Shown here: positions 1 to 8,730 of the stretch, in pieces
Layout of the letters: each line of letters starts with the position of its first letter
Position numbering within the stretch: position 1 is the stretch's first letter
Notes under the pieces: model-generated
Databases searched by the model: none
The model's input: the letters and a program-made list of their open reading frames with translations, nothing else
Told to the model about the DNA's origin: nothing
Source: Clostridium kluyveri
GTDB taxonomy: Bacteria > Bacillota > Clostridia > Clostridiales > Clostridiaceae
DNA length: 64,000 bases
Direction: 5' to 3'
Assembly: GCF_001902295.1 (NCBI RefSeq)
Contig: NZ_CP018335.1
Span: 248,001-312,000, forward strand
Translations under genes and position numbers: made by a program

Positions 1-24
1 AAATTAAAAAGTTTCATAAAATGG

Positions 25-53
25 TTGACAATAAAATATTTATCATATATAAT
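25..53 (+). promoter_or_regulatory. Sigma-A promoter of the tRNA cluster
   Basis: TTGACA (25-30), a 17-bp spacer and TATAAT (48-53): a perfect vegetative promoter match, 30 bp upstream of the first tRNA. Confidence 0.9.
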
Positions 54-82
54 AACTTATGTCGTCAAATTGAGACTTTATC

Positions 83-171
83 GCTGGAGTGGCGGAACAG
101 GCAGACGCACAGGACTTAAAATCCTGCGGGCTTTAAAACCCGTACCGGTTCGATTCCGGTCTTCAGCACCA
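83..171 (+). tRNA. tRNA-Leu (anticodon TAA), copy 1
   Basis: Acceptor stem GCTGGAG pairs with CTTCAGC. The seven-base anticodon loop CTTAAAA holds TAA at 117-119. A long variable arm is present, as expected of a class II tRNA, and the CCA end is encoded (169-171). It is the first gene of a Leu-fMet-Met triplet that is repeated directly downstream. Confidence 0.95.
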
Positions 172-179
172 AAATATAG

Positions 180-255
<76 letters not shown>

Positions 256-266
256 AAATTATATAA

Positions 267-343
267 GGCGGAATAGCTCAGTTGGCTAGAGCATTCGGTT
301 CATACCCGAAGTGTCGTAGGTTCAATTCCTATTTCCGCTACCA
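267..343 (+). tRNA. Elongator tRNA-Met (CAT), copy 1
   Basis: The acceptor stem is GGCGGAA/TTCCGCT with a normally paired first position, and the anticodon loop TTCATAC gives CAT. The acceptor and anticodon arms resemble Firmicutes elongator Met rather than the lysidine-modified Ile2 species. CCA is encoded. Confidence 0.88.
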
Positions 344-353
344 TTTTAAATTT

Positions 354-442
354 GCTGGAGTGGCGGAACAGGCAGACGCACAGGACTTAAAATCCTGCGG
401 GCTTTAAAACCCGTACCGGTTCGATTCCGGTCTTCAGCACCA
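354..442 (+). tRNA. tRNA-Leu (anticodon TAA), copy 2
   Basis: Identical to the gene at 83-171. It starts the second copy of the triplet, 271 bp after the first. Confidence 0.95.
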
Positions 443-450
443 AAATATAG

Positions 451-526
<76 letters not shown>

Positions 527-538
527 AATTGTATATAA

Positions 539-615
539 GGCGGAATAGCTCAGTTGGCTAGAGCATTCGGTTCATACCCGAAGTGTCGTAGGTTCGATTC
601 CTATTTCCGCTACCA
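539..615 (+). tRNA. Elongator tRNA-Met (CAT), copy 2
   Basis: Same as 267-343 apart from one T-loop base (TTCGATT here, TTCAATT in copy 1). CCA is encoded and a terminator follows at once. Confidence 0.88.
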
Positions 616-617
616 GT

Positions 618-644
618 AGCTTGCAAATTTTTGCAAGCTTTTTT
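618..644 (+). terminator. Intrinsic terminator of the tRNA cluster
   Basis: A perfect 10-bp stem (AGCTTGCAAA/TTTGCAAGCT, 618-627 and 630-639) with a 2-nt loop is followed by a run of six T. Confidence 0.92.
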
Positions 645-876
645 ATGATTATATAGTATTTGGGTCATATATTTAAAATATTTTGAGTTTTATGGGTCTT
701 ATATGTAAAATATAAATATAGCTTTTATATATATTTACATCAAAGTGAAAATTGATAAGAAACTTGGACATTATTGTCCTAAAAAAAATATACTATTATT
801 TCATGTTATGACATTTATTTCCATTCATTACTGCTATAATTAATAACAGTAATTTTATAAGGTGGGTGGTATAATA
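645..876 (+). promoter_or_regulatory. spoIIE promoter region, Spo0A-type spacing
   Basis: TATAAT (835-840) is preceded by ATGACA (808-813) with a 21-bp spacer. This is too long for ordinary sigma-A promoters but is the spacing known for the Spo0A-activated spoIIE and spoIIG promoters of Bacillus. Upstream at 766-779 is a perfect inverted repeat, GGACA-TTAT-TGTCC. Its left half read on the minus strand (TGTCCAA) differs by one base from the Spo0A box TGTCGAA. The match is seen directly; Spo0A control is inferred. Confidence 0.6.
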
Positions 877-3264
877 ATGCAATATGGAGTAGAGGTTGTT
901 ACTTATCAAAGAACAGAAAAGTTAAAGGGTGAAGAAAAAAAGCGTAAATTTGAACAATTAAGAAATATAGTAAAACTAATATTTTATTTTTTGTGTGGAT
1001 TTTTAGTATCTAGGGTCATGATGGTAAATCTTATGGCTCCTTTTGGCATAGCTTTTTTTATATCTATGGCTTTATGTGAAAAAAGAAAACCTGCATTAGT
1101 AACAGGAATTGGTACATTGCTTGGATATATTTCAATATATGGAAATATAAAATATCTTCCCTCTTATTGTATAGTAACTGTTACATTAGTAACTTTAAAT
1201 TATATATTAAAAAATAGTATTAAAGTTAAAAAGTTAATTTTATTTTTTGCTGTTACTTTCTTAGAGCTTTTTGCTTATAAATTTTTTGCAATTAATCTTT
1301 CACCTGGGGTAGCTATTTTAAATTCTATGTTTGAAATTATGTGTATATTCCCATTATATTTTATTATTAATTATTCTATAATATGTTTTAATCAATTAAA
1401 GACTAGGCATCTTTATAGTAGTGAAGAAATAATTAGCATGTCCATAACTACTTCATTAATTATAGCGGGTACTTGGGGAACGACTATTCAAGGTGTATCT
1501 ATTAGGAATGTAGTGGCATTGACTTTTATACTTATACTGGGTTATGTAAAAGGAAGTGCTTCGGGTGCTGCAGGTGGTGTAGCTATGGGTACAATAATAG
1601 GAGTGACATCTAATGATATGATGACCTATGTTTCAGTCTATGGGTTATGCGGACTTATATCAGGCTTATTTAGAGAAACAGGTAAATGGATGAGTGGCGC
1701 AGGTTATATCATAGGATTTGCTGTATTAAAGATGTATTCTAATATAGGTTCTCAGTTTAAAATAATAGAAGTACTTATAAGCTGTATTATATATTTTGGA
1801 ATACCACAGAGTATATATAGAAAAGTAGAATTAGAATTGGATTGGCAAAAGAAACAAGAACATTTAAAGGAGAATTATGCGGATAAAATCAAATCTATTT
1901 TTATGCATAGGCTTGATAGTTTTTCTCATGTACTTAATGATATATCTTCTGTTCTTTCAAGGTTGGCTAGTAATAATAAGCTTACTATGAAAACTAAGAG
2001 TAGCGCACTTATAGAAAATTTAGCAGATAGAGTTTGTTCAAATTGTGATATGAATAATATGTGCTGGAAGAGAGAAACTTTTTATACTTATAATGCATTT
2101 TTAGAATTAATACAGAATTACCAGGAAAATAAAAAGTTTATTCCAGAGGAACTACAAAAAAAATGTACTCGGAGAACTTTGCTTTTAAAGAATACTAAAG
2201 AGATTGTAAATAATTATATTGTAGACGAGATGTGGAAGAGTAGATTAAGTGAATGTAGGGAGCTATTGGCATATCAAATAGGCAATATGGGAAAAACTGT
2301 AGGTGAGATAGTACAGGATTTAAACTTAGATGTGAGGTTTAATACATCAGTAGAAAATAATATACGGAGGATCTTAAACAAAAATAATATAAGGTACAAG
2401 GATGTATTTTGTTTTAAAGATAAAAATGAACATCTAGTTATAAATTTATCTATGGAGGTCTGCGGAGGAAAACAAGATTGTATAAAAAAAATATTACCTT
2501 TAATTAATAATATAACTGGGAAGCTTATGGCCTTAAGTAAAGATAGTTGTGATATAAATTTTTCAGCTAACAGTTGTAGTGTAACTTTTGAAGAAACTCC
2601 AAAGTACCATATTGTCACTCATGTGATTAGTCAGTGTAAACATGGAGAAAAGTATAATGGAGATAGTTATAGTTTTTGTAAACTACCGGATGGCACTTAT
2701 ATGACAATTATAAGTGATGGAATGGGTTCTGGACCTCAGGCTGGAGAAGAGAGCAGTGCTGCCGTTGAACTTATAGAGAAATTTGCAAAGGCAGGTTTTA
2801 ATAAGATGACTGCTATTAATACAGTTAACTCTATTATGGGGATCAAATTTACTGAAGATGAAAAATTTTCTACGTTAGATTTGAGCAGTATAAATTTGTA
2901 TAAGGGAGAAATAGATTTTATGAAAGTTGGAGCTACAGCTAGTTTTATAAAGAGAGGAGAAGATATTTTAGTAATAAAGTCAAAGACACTCCCTATAGGT
3001 ATATTAGATAAACCTGATATAGATATAATAAACAAACCTGTAATGAATGGGGATTTTATAATAATGGTCAGTGATGGCGTAATTGACTATAATAGTGAAT
3101 CAGCAGGTAATTTTATATGGATGATAGAATTTTTAAGGAAGTTAGATTGTACTGAGCCTAAGGACATGTGCGAGAAAATTATGGATAAATCCAAAGAATT
3201 ATCTGGAGGAAAGGTAAAAGATGACATGACAGTAATAGTGGAAAAAGTTTATACTCTTTATTGA
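877..3264 (+). CDS. spoIIE: Stage II sporulation protein E, PP2C phosphatase
   Basis: SpoIIE dephosphorylates the anti-anti-sigma factor SpoIIAA at the sporulation septum, which releases sigma-F in the forespore. The 795-residue protein has a hydrophobic N-terminal third of about ten membrane segments, a central regulatory region and a C-terminal PP2C domain. Metal-binding motifs are visible (NGDSYSF, ISDGMGSG, MVSDGVID, DDMTVIVE). The ATG at 877 is preferred because AAGGTGGGTGGT (859-870) lies just upstream; a GTG at 862 would fall inside that ribosome-binding site. The gene appears monocistronic behind its own promoter. Family identity is firm. Confidence 0.95.
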   Translation: MQYGVEVVTYQRTEKLKGEEKKRKFEQLRNIVKLIFYFLCGFLVSRVMMVNLMAPFGIAFFISMALCEKRKPALVTGIGTLLGYISIYGNIKYLPSYCIVTVTLVTLNYILKNSIKVKKLILFFAVTFLELFAYKFFAINLSPGVAILNSMFEIMCIFPLYFIINYSIICFNQLKTRHLYSSEEIISMSITTSLIIAGTWGTTIQGVSIRNVVALTFILILGYVKGSASGAAGGVAMGTIIGVTSNDMMTYVSVYGLCGLISGLFRETGKWMSGAGYIIGFAVLKMYSNIGSQFKIIEVLISCIIYFGIPQSIYRKVELELDWQKKQEHLKENYADKIKSIFMHRLDSFSHVLNDISSVLSRLASNNKLTMKTKSSALIENLADRVCSNCDMNNMCWKRETFYTYNAFLELIQNYQENKKFIPEELQKKCTRRTLLLKNTKEIVNNYIVDEMWKSRLSECRELLAYQIGNMGKTVGEIVQDLNLDVRFNTSVENNIRRILNKNNIRYKDVFCFKDKNEHLVINLSMEVCGGKQDCIKKILPLINNITGKLMALSKDSCDINFSANSCSVTFEETPKYHIVTHVISQCKHGEKYNGDSYSFCKLPDGTYMTIISDGMGSGPQAGEESSAAVELIEKFAKAGFNKMTAINTVNSIMGIKFTEDEKFSTLDLSSINLYKGEIDFMKVGATASFIKRGEDILVIKSKTLPIGILDKPDIDIINKPVMNGDFIIMVSDGVIDYNSESAGNFIWMIEFLRKLDCTEPKDMCEKIMDKSKELSGGKVKDDMTVIVEKVYTLY

Positions 3265-3380
3265 AGTATTCTATAAGTAGTTCAAAATATAGATTTATGT
3301 TAATGCAGGTTAAAAAGTACTGTGTTTATGTTATAATTGGGTTGTTGAATGAACAGTAACTATGATAATAAATGAGATGA

Positions 3381-3418
3381 TAATTTTTACAGTAAATACA
3401 CTTATGCTGTAAAAATTA
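3381..3418 (+). repeat. 12-bp perfect inverted repeat in the tilS leader
   Basis: TAATTTTTACAG (3381-3392) and CTGTAAAAATTA (3407-3418) form a perfect stem with a 14-nt loop, 22 bp before the tilS start. No T-run follows, so a classical terminator is unlikely. It may be a weak spoIIE terminator or a leader structure. Confidence 0.5.
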
Positions 3419-3439
3419 AATAGAGTTAGGGAAGTGTAG

Positions 3440-4831
3440 TTGTTGATAGAAAATGTACTTAATACTATAGAAGAAAATAAAATGTTTAATAGAGGTGATA
3501 AGGTAATAGTAGCTGTGTCAGGAGGGCCTGATTCCATATGCTTATTACATATGTTATATGTTCTGCAAAATAGATTAGGCATAACTTTATATGCAGCTCA
3601 TGTAAATCATTGTTTAAGAGCAGAAGAAGGGGATAAGGACGAGGAGTATGTAAAAAAATTTTGTGAAAGTTTATCTGTTGAATTTAAAAGTTTAAAAATG
3701 GATGTAAATTATATTGCCAAAGAAAAAAGAATATCCTGCGAAAGTGCAGGAAGAGAAGTAAGATATAAATTTTTTGAAGAATTAAAGAAAGAATTAAAAG
3801 CTGAAAAAATAGCTATAGCTCATAATGCTAATGATCAGGCAGAAACTGTTCTAATGAGAATTATGAGAGGGGCGGGTCTACAGGGTTTAACTGGTATAAA
3901 TCCTGTGAGAGATAATGTTTTTGTAAGGCCTTTAATACGTATTACCAGAGATGAAATTGAAAAATATTGTGATAATAATAATCTTCATCCCAGAATTGAT
4001 AAGACTAATTTGGAAACTATATATTCAAGGAATAAAATAAGATTAGAGCTTATACCTTATATACAAAATAATTTTAATAAGGATATAGTTACGGTGTTAA
4101 ATAGGCTTTCTGATATAATAAAAATAGATAATGATTATTTGAATTATATTTCTCGGGAAAAATTTAAAAAATATTGTGAAATAAAAGCACAAAAGGTTAT
4201 AATATTTAAAGAGGCATTTCTAGAGGATAAAGCTGTATTAGTTAGAATAATTAGGATGTCCCTGGAAGCTGTGGAAGGAAATTTAAAAGATATTGAAAAA
4301 ATCCACATTTTCAGTATAATAAATGTTCAAAAGTGTTCTACAGGTAAAGAAATAATGTTACCTCACAATTTGGTGGCATTAAATAATTATGGAAATATAA
4401 TAATAAAAAAATATATAAAAGAATGTATGAAAAATTGTGAGGTACAGTATGTATTACAAATGGGATTTAACAATATTACTGATATTAAGTCTAAAATTTA
4501 TATAAATTTAATTGAATTAAAAGAATATGCATATTATAAAAAAGATAGATTTATTCAGTATTTTGATTATGATAAAATAAAAGGGAGTATTATATTAAGG
4601 AACAGAAGGAAGGGAGATAGATTTATACCGCTTGGAATGATTGGAAATAAGAAATTAAAGAGTTTATTTATAGATTTAAAGATATCTAAAGATAAGAGGG
4701 ATAAAATTCCCCTAGTATGTTTTGGAGATAACATTGGGTGGATTGTTGGATATAGAATAAGTGAACTTTTTAAGGTAGATAAAAACACTAAGAATATTTT
4801 GGCTATAAAGTTTGAAAGCGAGGAACTATAA
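3440..4831 (+). CDS. tilS: tRNA(Ile)-lysidine synthetase
   Basis: TilS adds lysine to C34 of the CAT-anticodon tRNA-Ile2 using ATP, so that it reads AUA and is charged with isoleucine. The N-type PP-loop signature SGGPDS is at residues 27-32, followed by the TilS-type core (HNANDQAETVLMR) and a C-terminal substrate-binding region with KGDRFIPLG. At 463 residues it has the usual length. The start is TTG at 3440 behind AGGGAAG; TTG at 3443 is also possible. It overlaps the leader of hpt, as in the common Firmicutes tilS-hpt-ftsH order. A candidate substrate tRNA lies at 23059-23135. Confidence 0.95.
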   Translation: MLIENVLNTIEENKMFNRGDKVIVAVSGGPDSICLLHMLYVLQNRLGITLYAAHVNHCLRAEEGDKDEEYVKKFCESLSVEFKSLKMDVNYIAKEKRISCESAGREVRYKFFEELKKELKAEKIAIAHNANDQAETVLMRIMRGAGLQGLTGINPVRDNVFVRPLIRITRDEIEKYCDNNNLHPRIDKTNLETIYSRNKIRLELIPYIQNNFNKDIVTVLNRLSDIIKIDNDYLNYISREKFKKYCEIKAQKVIIFKEAFLEDKAVLVRIIRMSLEAVEGNLKDIEKIHIFSIINVQKCSTGKEIMLPHNLVALNNYGNIIIKKYIKECMKNCEVQYVLQMGFNNITDIKSKIYINLIELKEYAYYKKDRFIQYFDYDKIKGSIILRNRRKGDRFIPLGMIGNKKLKSLFIDLKISKDKRDKIPLVCFGDNIGWIVGYRISELFKVDKNTKNILAIKFESEEL

Positions 4832-4835
4832 CATT

Positions 4836-5381
4836 ATGAGTAATATGGGTGACGACATTAAGGAGATATTAATTAACAAAAGTGAAATTAGGAAAAAAGT
4901 AAAACAAATAGGGAAAAAGATAAGTAAAGATTATGAGGGGAAAGAGTTAATGCTTGTAGGCATATTAAAGGGCTCAGTTCCTTTTATGGCAGATTTACTT
5001 AGAGAAATAACTATTCCATGTAGCATGGATTTTATGGCGGTTTCAAGTTATGGAAGTTCTACAAAGAGTTCAGGAGTTGTTAGAATATTAAAAGATTTAG
5101 ATTTTGAAATAGAGGATAAATATATATTGATAGTAGAAGATATTATAGATTCAGGCACGACTTTGTCTTACCTGATTGAATATTTGAAAGGCAGGAAAGC
5201 TAAGAGTATAGAAATAGCGTGCCTTTTAAATAAACCTGAAAGAAGAAAGGTTAAAGTTGAAGCCAAGTACATAGGATTTGAGGTCCCAGATTATTTTTTG
5301 GTGGGATATGGATTGGATTATGCAGAAAAGTACAGGAATTTTCCTTATATTGGTGTATTAAAAGAGGAAATTTACAAATAA
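4836..5381 (+). CDS. hpt: Hypoxanthine phosphoribosyltransferase
   Basis: It salvages hypoxanthine and guanine by transferring phosphoribosyl from PRPP, giving IMP and GMP. The PRPP-binding motif ILIVEDIIDSGTT is at residues 98-110 of 181, and the N-terminal GILKGSVPF loop is typical of the family. ATG at 4836 is chosen because GAGGA (4820-4824), inside the end of tilS, serves as its ribosome-binding site; a TTG at 4812 would overlap tilS. It lies 4 bp after the tilS stop and is probably cotranscribed with it. Confidence 0.95.
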   Translation: MSNMGDDIKEILINKSEIRKKVKQIGKKISKDYEGKELMLVGILKGSVPFMADLLREITIPCSMDFMAVSSYGSSTKSSGVVRILKDLDFEIEDKYILIVEDIIDSGTTLSYLIEYLKGRKAKSIEIACLLNKPERRKVKVEAKYIGFEVPDYFLVGYGLDYAEKYRNFPYIGVLKEEIYK

Positions 5382-5397
5382 TTAGTATTAAAACTTA

Positions 5398-5426
5398 TTG
5401 TAAAGGAATTTTACTTATGATACAAT
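5398..5426 (+). promoter_or_regulatory. Candidate ftsH promoter
   Basis: TTGTAA (5398-5403), a 17-bp spacer and TACAAT (5421-5426) lie in the 82-bp gap before ftsH. The -35 matches consensus at 4 of 6 positions and the -10 at 5 of 6. Confidence 0.55.
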
Positions 5427-5463
5427 TTTACAGTATAAAACTAGAAAGAGAGGGGGGCCTTTA

Positions 5464-7266
5464 ATGAAAAAATTTTCAAGTGCAACGGCCTGGGTTATAG
5501 TTTTTATATTAGTGATTCTTTCAGCATTGTGGTTGGTAAGAACCAATGAAAATTCAACAGCCATTAGTTTTAGTGATTTCCAAAAGTATTGGTTAAGTAA
5601 TGATATTAAAAATTTTCAGCTTAGAGAAGATAAAATGACAGTTCAAGGTAGTTTGAAAAATGGAACAACATATGAAACAGTAGTTCCATCTGAAAGATTA
5701 TTTCAATTTATAGGTGAGCACCCTAAAGAGGGAGAAGTTCAAGAGATATATCTTAAACCCGCTACAATACCAATGTGGGTACAGTATTTACCAACAATTC
5801 TTTTAATACTTATGCTTGTAGCATTTTGGTTTATGTTTATGCAGCAATCTCAAGGTGGCGGAGGAAATCGAAATGTTATGAATTTTGGTAAGAGTAGAGC
5901 TAAAATGGCTACACCAGATAAGAAGAAGGTAACTTTTGCAGATGTAGCTGGGGCAGATGAAGAAAAAGAAGAATTGGCAGAAATAGTGGATTTTTTGAAA
6001 CAACCTAAAAAGTATATAGAAATGGGAGCTAGAATTCCTAAGGGGGTTTTACTTGTGGGGCCTCCGGGAACTGGTAAGACACTTTTAGCTAAAGCTATAT
6101 CTGGTGAAGCAGGAGTGCCATTTTTTAGCATATCAGGTTCAGATTTTGTTGAAATGTTTGTTGGTGTAGGAGCTTCAAGGGTAAGGGATTTGTTCGATCA
6201 GGCGAAGAAAAATTCTCCGTGTATAGTATTTATAGATGAGATAGACGCAGTTGGAAGACAAAGAGGAGCAGGACTTGGTGGAGGACATGATGAAAGGGAG
6301 CAAACCTTGAATCAACTTTTAGTTGAAATGGACGGCTTTGGAGCTAATGAAGGAATAATTATGATAGCTGCAACAAATAGGCCTGATATATTAGATCCTG
6401 CACTTTTAAGACCAGGAAGATTTGATAGGCGAATACTTGTAGGAGCACCTGATATTAAAGGCAGAGAAGAAATTCTTAAAGTTCATTCTAGAAACAAACA
6501 TTTAGCAGATGAAGTAAAGTTAGATGTTCTGGCTAAGAGAACACCTGGGTTCACAGGTGCGGATTTAGAAAATCTTATGAATGAATCTGCACTTTTGGCA
6601 GTTAGAAATAATAAGAATTTAATAGGCATGAATGAATTAGAGGAAGCGGTAACTAGAGTAATAGCAGGTCCTGAAAAAAGAAGTAGAGTGATCGATGAGG
6701 AAGATAGAAAGCTTACAGCTTACCATGAAGCAGGTCATGCAGTGGTAATGAAACTTTTGCCTAATGCTGACCCTGTACATGAAATAAGTATAATACCAAG
6801 AGGAATGGCAGGAGGATATACAATGCATCTTCCAGAAAAGGATAGTGCCTATACCTCAAAAGCTAAGCTTAAAGATGAGATTGTAGGACTTCTTGGAGGA
6901 AGAGTAGCAGAAAAATTGGTTATAGGCGATATAAGTACAGGAGCTAAAAATGATATTGACAGAGCAACTACTATAGCTAAAAAGATGGTAATGGATTATG
7001 GTATGAGTGATTTGGGACCTATTGCATTTGGTTCAGGTCATGATGAAGTGTTTTTAGGAAGAGATTTAGGAAAAGGAAGAAATTTTAGTGAAGAAGTGGC
7101 TTTTGAAATAGATAAGGAGATAAGAAAATTAATAGATGAAGGATATGATAAGGCTGAAAAACTTCTTTCGGAAAATATGCATAGACTTAAGGCTGTGGCA
7201 GAGAGACTTTTAGAAAAAGAAAAATTGGAAGCAAGTGAATTTGAGGAAATATTCGCTCAAGCTTAA
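5464..7266 (+). CDS. ftsH: ATP-dependent zinc metalloprotease FtsH
   Basis: This membrane-anchored AAA+ protease extracts and degrades damaged or regulatory membrane and cytosolic proteins. Two N-terminal membrane segments (about 8-26 and 103-126) flank a small extracytoplasmic domain. The AAA module has Walker A GPPGTGKT (199-206), Walker B IVFIDEID and the second region of homology. The zinc protease motif HEAGH is at 421-425. The 600-residue length is normal. The ATG at 5464 follows AGAGAGGGGG. The tilS-hpt-ftsH order is conserved in Firmicutes. A terminator follows. Confidence 0.97.
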   Translation: MKKFSSATAWVIVFILVILSALWLVRTNENSTAISFSDFQKYWLSNDIKNFQLREDKMTVQGSLKNGTTYETVVPSERLFQFIGEHPKEGEVQEIYLKPATIPMWVQYLPTILLILMLVAFWFMFMQQSQGGGGNRNVMNFGKSRAKMATPDKKKVTFADVAGADEEKEELAEIVDFLKQPKKYIEMGARIPKGVLLVGPPGTGKTLLAKAISGEAGVPFFSISGSDFVEMFVGVGASRVRDLFDQAKKNSPCIVFIDEIDAVGRQRGAGLGGGHDEREQTLNQLLVEMDGFGANEGIIMIAATNRPDILDPALLRPGRFDRRILVGAPDIKGREEILKVHSRNKHLADEVKLDVLAKRTPGFTGADLENLMNESALLAVRNNKNLIGMNELEEAVTRVIAGPEKRSRVIDEEDRKLTAYHEAGHAVVMKLLPNADPVHEISIIPRGMAGGYTMHLPEKDSAYTSKAKLKDEIVGLLGGRVAEKLVIGDISTGAKNDIDRATTIAKKMVMDYGMSDLGPIAFGSGHDEVFLGRDLGKGRNFSEEVAFEIDKEIRKLIDEGYDKAEKLLSENMHRLKAVAERLLEKEKLEASEFEEIFAQA

Positions 7267-7281
7267 TTTTGTATATTATAT

Positions 7282-7316
7282 AAAAAACCCTGTGTGCATT
7301 TCACGGAGTTTTTTAT
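7282..7316 (+). terminator. Terminator after ftsH
   Basis: AAAAAACCCTGTG pairs with CACGGAGTTTTTT (one mismatch and one G-T pair) around a 7-nt loop, and the stem ends in a T-run. Confidence 0.8.
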
Positions 7317-7407
7317 TTTATTTTTTTATAATTTTAAAATTTAAGCAACAGTGATATAATAAACATGTGTGTGTTGTTATAAATCTAAATGAAATGAGAT
7401 GATTGTG

Positions 7408-7791
7408 ATGGAATTTAATCTAAAAGAAGGCATTACCTCTACCATGGAAATGCATGTAACTGATAATAATACAGCTAAGAAATTAGGATCAGGTAATTTA
7501 GATGTATTTGCCACACCAGCTATGATAGCTCTTATGGAAAATACATCTAAAAATAGTGTAGATCTTCATTTGCCTACAGGATATACTACTGTTGGAATAG
7601 AAATAAATGTAAAACATATTAAAGCATCTCCAGTTGGGGCTAAGGTTAGATGCGAAGCATCTCTAAAGGAAGTTAAGGGAAAAAAATTAGTTTTTTATGT
7701 TGAGGCCTGGGATGAAAGTGGAAAGATTGGAGAAGGATCTCATACTAGATATATAGTAAATAGTGAGGATTTTATGAAGAAAATACAATAA
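7408..7791 (+). CDS. FlK-like hotdog thioesterase
   Basis: This small single-domain protein resembles the thioesterase family of fluoroacetyl-CoA thioesterase FlK. Counting from an alternative ATG at 7399, the likely catalytic residues are T39 (FATPAMI), E47 (ALMEN) and H73 (VKHIKA). Their spacing equals the Thr42-Glu50-His76 triad of FlK. The hotdog pattern VGIEINVKHIKASPVG is also visible. The natural substrate cannot be read from sequence; a role against fluoroacetate is not implied. ATG 7408 gives 127 residues and ATG 7399 gives 130; neither has a strong ribosome-binding site. TATAAT at 7355-7360 may be its -10. Confidence 0.7.
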   Translation: MEFNLKEGITSTMEMHVTDNNTAKKLGSGNLDVFATPAMIALMENTSKNSVDLHLPTGYTTVGIEINVKHIKASPVGAKVRCEASLKEVKGKKLVFYVEAWDESGKIGEGSHTRYIVNSEDFMKKIQ

Positions 7792-7812
7792 AGTATAGCT
7801 TGTTATTTAATC

Positions 7813-7840
7813 TTGACAAATAAAATTTTATTGATACAAT
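7813..7840 (+). promoter_or_regulatory. coaX promoter
   Basis: TTGACA (7813-7818), a 16-bp spacer and TACAAT (7835-7840) lie about 100 bp before the chosen coaX start. Confidence 0.65.
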
Positions 7841-7942
7841 TAAATTGTTAATTTGAGAGAAATTAATGTTTTGGGGCAGTGGAAAATCTGCTCTTTAATT
7901 ATGTATATATTGATAAACAAGTCAAAGGTGGTGTTATGTTTA

Positions 7943-8722
7943 ATGATTTTAGTCTTAGATGTTGGAAATACTAATATTGTTTTAGGGGTCTATGATAACA
8001 GAGAGCTTATATCAGTTTGGAGATTATCTACAGACTCTAAAAGAACAGCAGATGAATACGGAGTTCAGGTAATAGATTTATTCCTCCAAAGTAAATTAAA
8101 ACCGGAAGATATAACTGGTTCTATAATATCTTCAGTAGTCCCTACTATTATGTATTCATTAGAACATATGATAATAAAATATTTTCAAGTTAGTCCTATT
8201 ATAGTGGGACCAGGAGTAAGAACAGGCATAAATGTGAAATATGATAATCCAAGGGAAGTAGGGGCTGACAGGATAGTAAATGCTGTAGCTGCCCATGAAA
8301 TTTATAATAGATCCCTAATTATTATAGACTTCGGAACAGCTACTACATTTTGTGCGGTTACATCTGCAGGAGATTATTTAGGAGGAGCTATATGTCCAGG
8401 CATAAAAATATCTTCTTCTGCTCTTTTTGAGATGGCAGCTAAACTTCCGAGAGTAGAGATAATAAGACCACAAAATATTATAGGAAAGAATACGGTTTCT
8501 AGTATGCAATCTGGTATAGTATATGGATATATTGGTCAGGTGGACTATATAGTTAAAAAGATGAAAATGGAAATGATGGATTTAGGAGAAGAAGAACCTT
8601 TGGTAATAGCTACAGGAGGACTTGCTAAACTCATAAATGAAGGAACAAAATCCATAGATATAATTGATTCTGTATTGACTTTAACAGGGCTTAGATTAAT
8701 CTATGAAAAGAACAAAGAGTAG
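7943..8722 (+). CDS. coaX: Type III pantothenate kinase
   Basis: CoaX phosphorylates pantothenate in the first step of coenzyme A synthesis. The family is insensitive to CoA feedback and is found in many bacteria lacking CoaA. The N-terminal ASKHA phosphate loop DVGNTNIVLG and the second nucleotide motif DFGTATTFC are present. The open frame extends to 7853, but ATG 7943 gives the usual 259-residue protein starting MILVLDVGNTN and has AAAGGTGG upstream. It is 8 bp from dusB, so the two are probably cotranscribed. Confidence 0.93.
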   Translation: MILVLDVGNTNIVLGVYDNRELISVWRLSTDSKRTADEYGVQVIDLFLQSKLKPEDITGSIISSVVPTIMYSLEHMIIKYFQVSPIIVGPGVRTGINVKYDNPREVGADRIVNAVAAHEIYNRSLIIIDFGTATTFCAVTSAGDYLGGAICPGIKISSSALFEMAAKLPRVEIIRPQNIIGKNTVSSMQSGIVYGYIGQVDYIVKKMKMEMMDLGEEEPLVIATGGLAKLINEGTKSIDIIDSVLTLTGLRLIYEKNKE

Positions 8723-8730
8723 GTATGATA

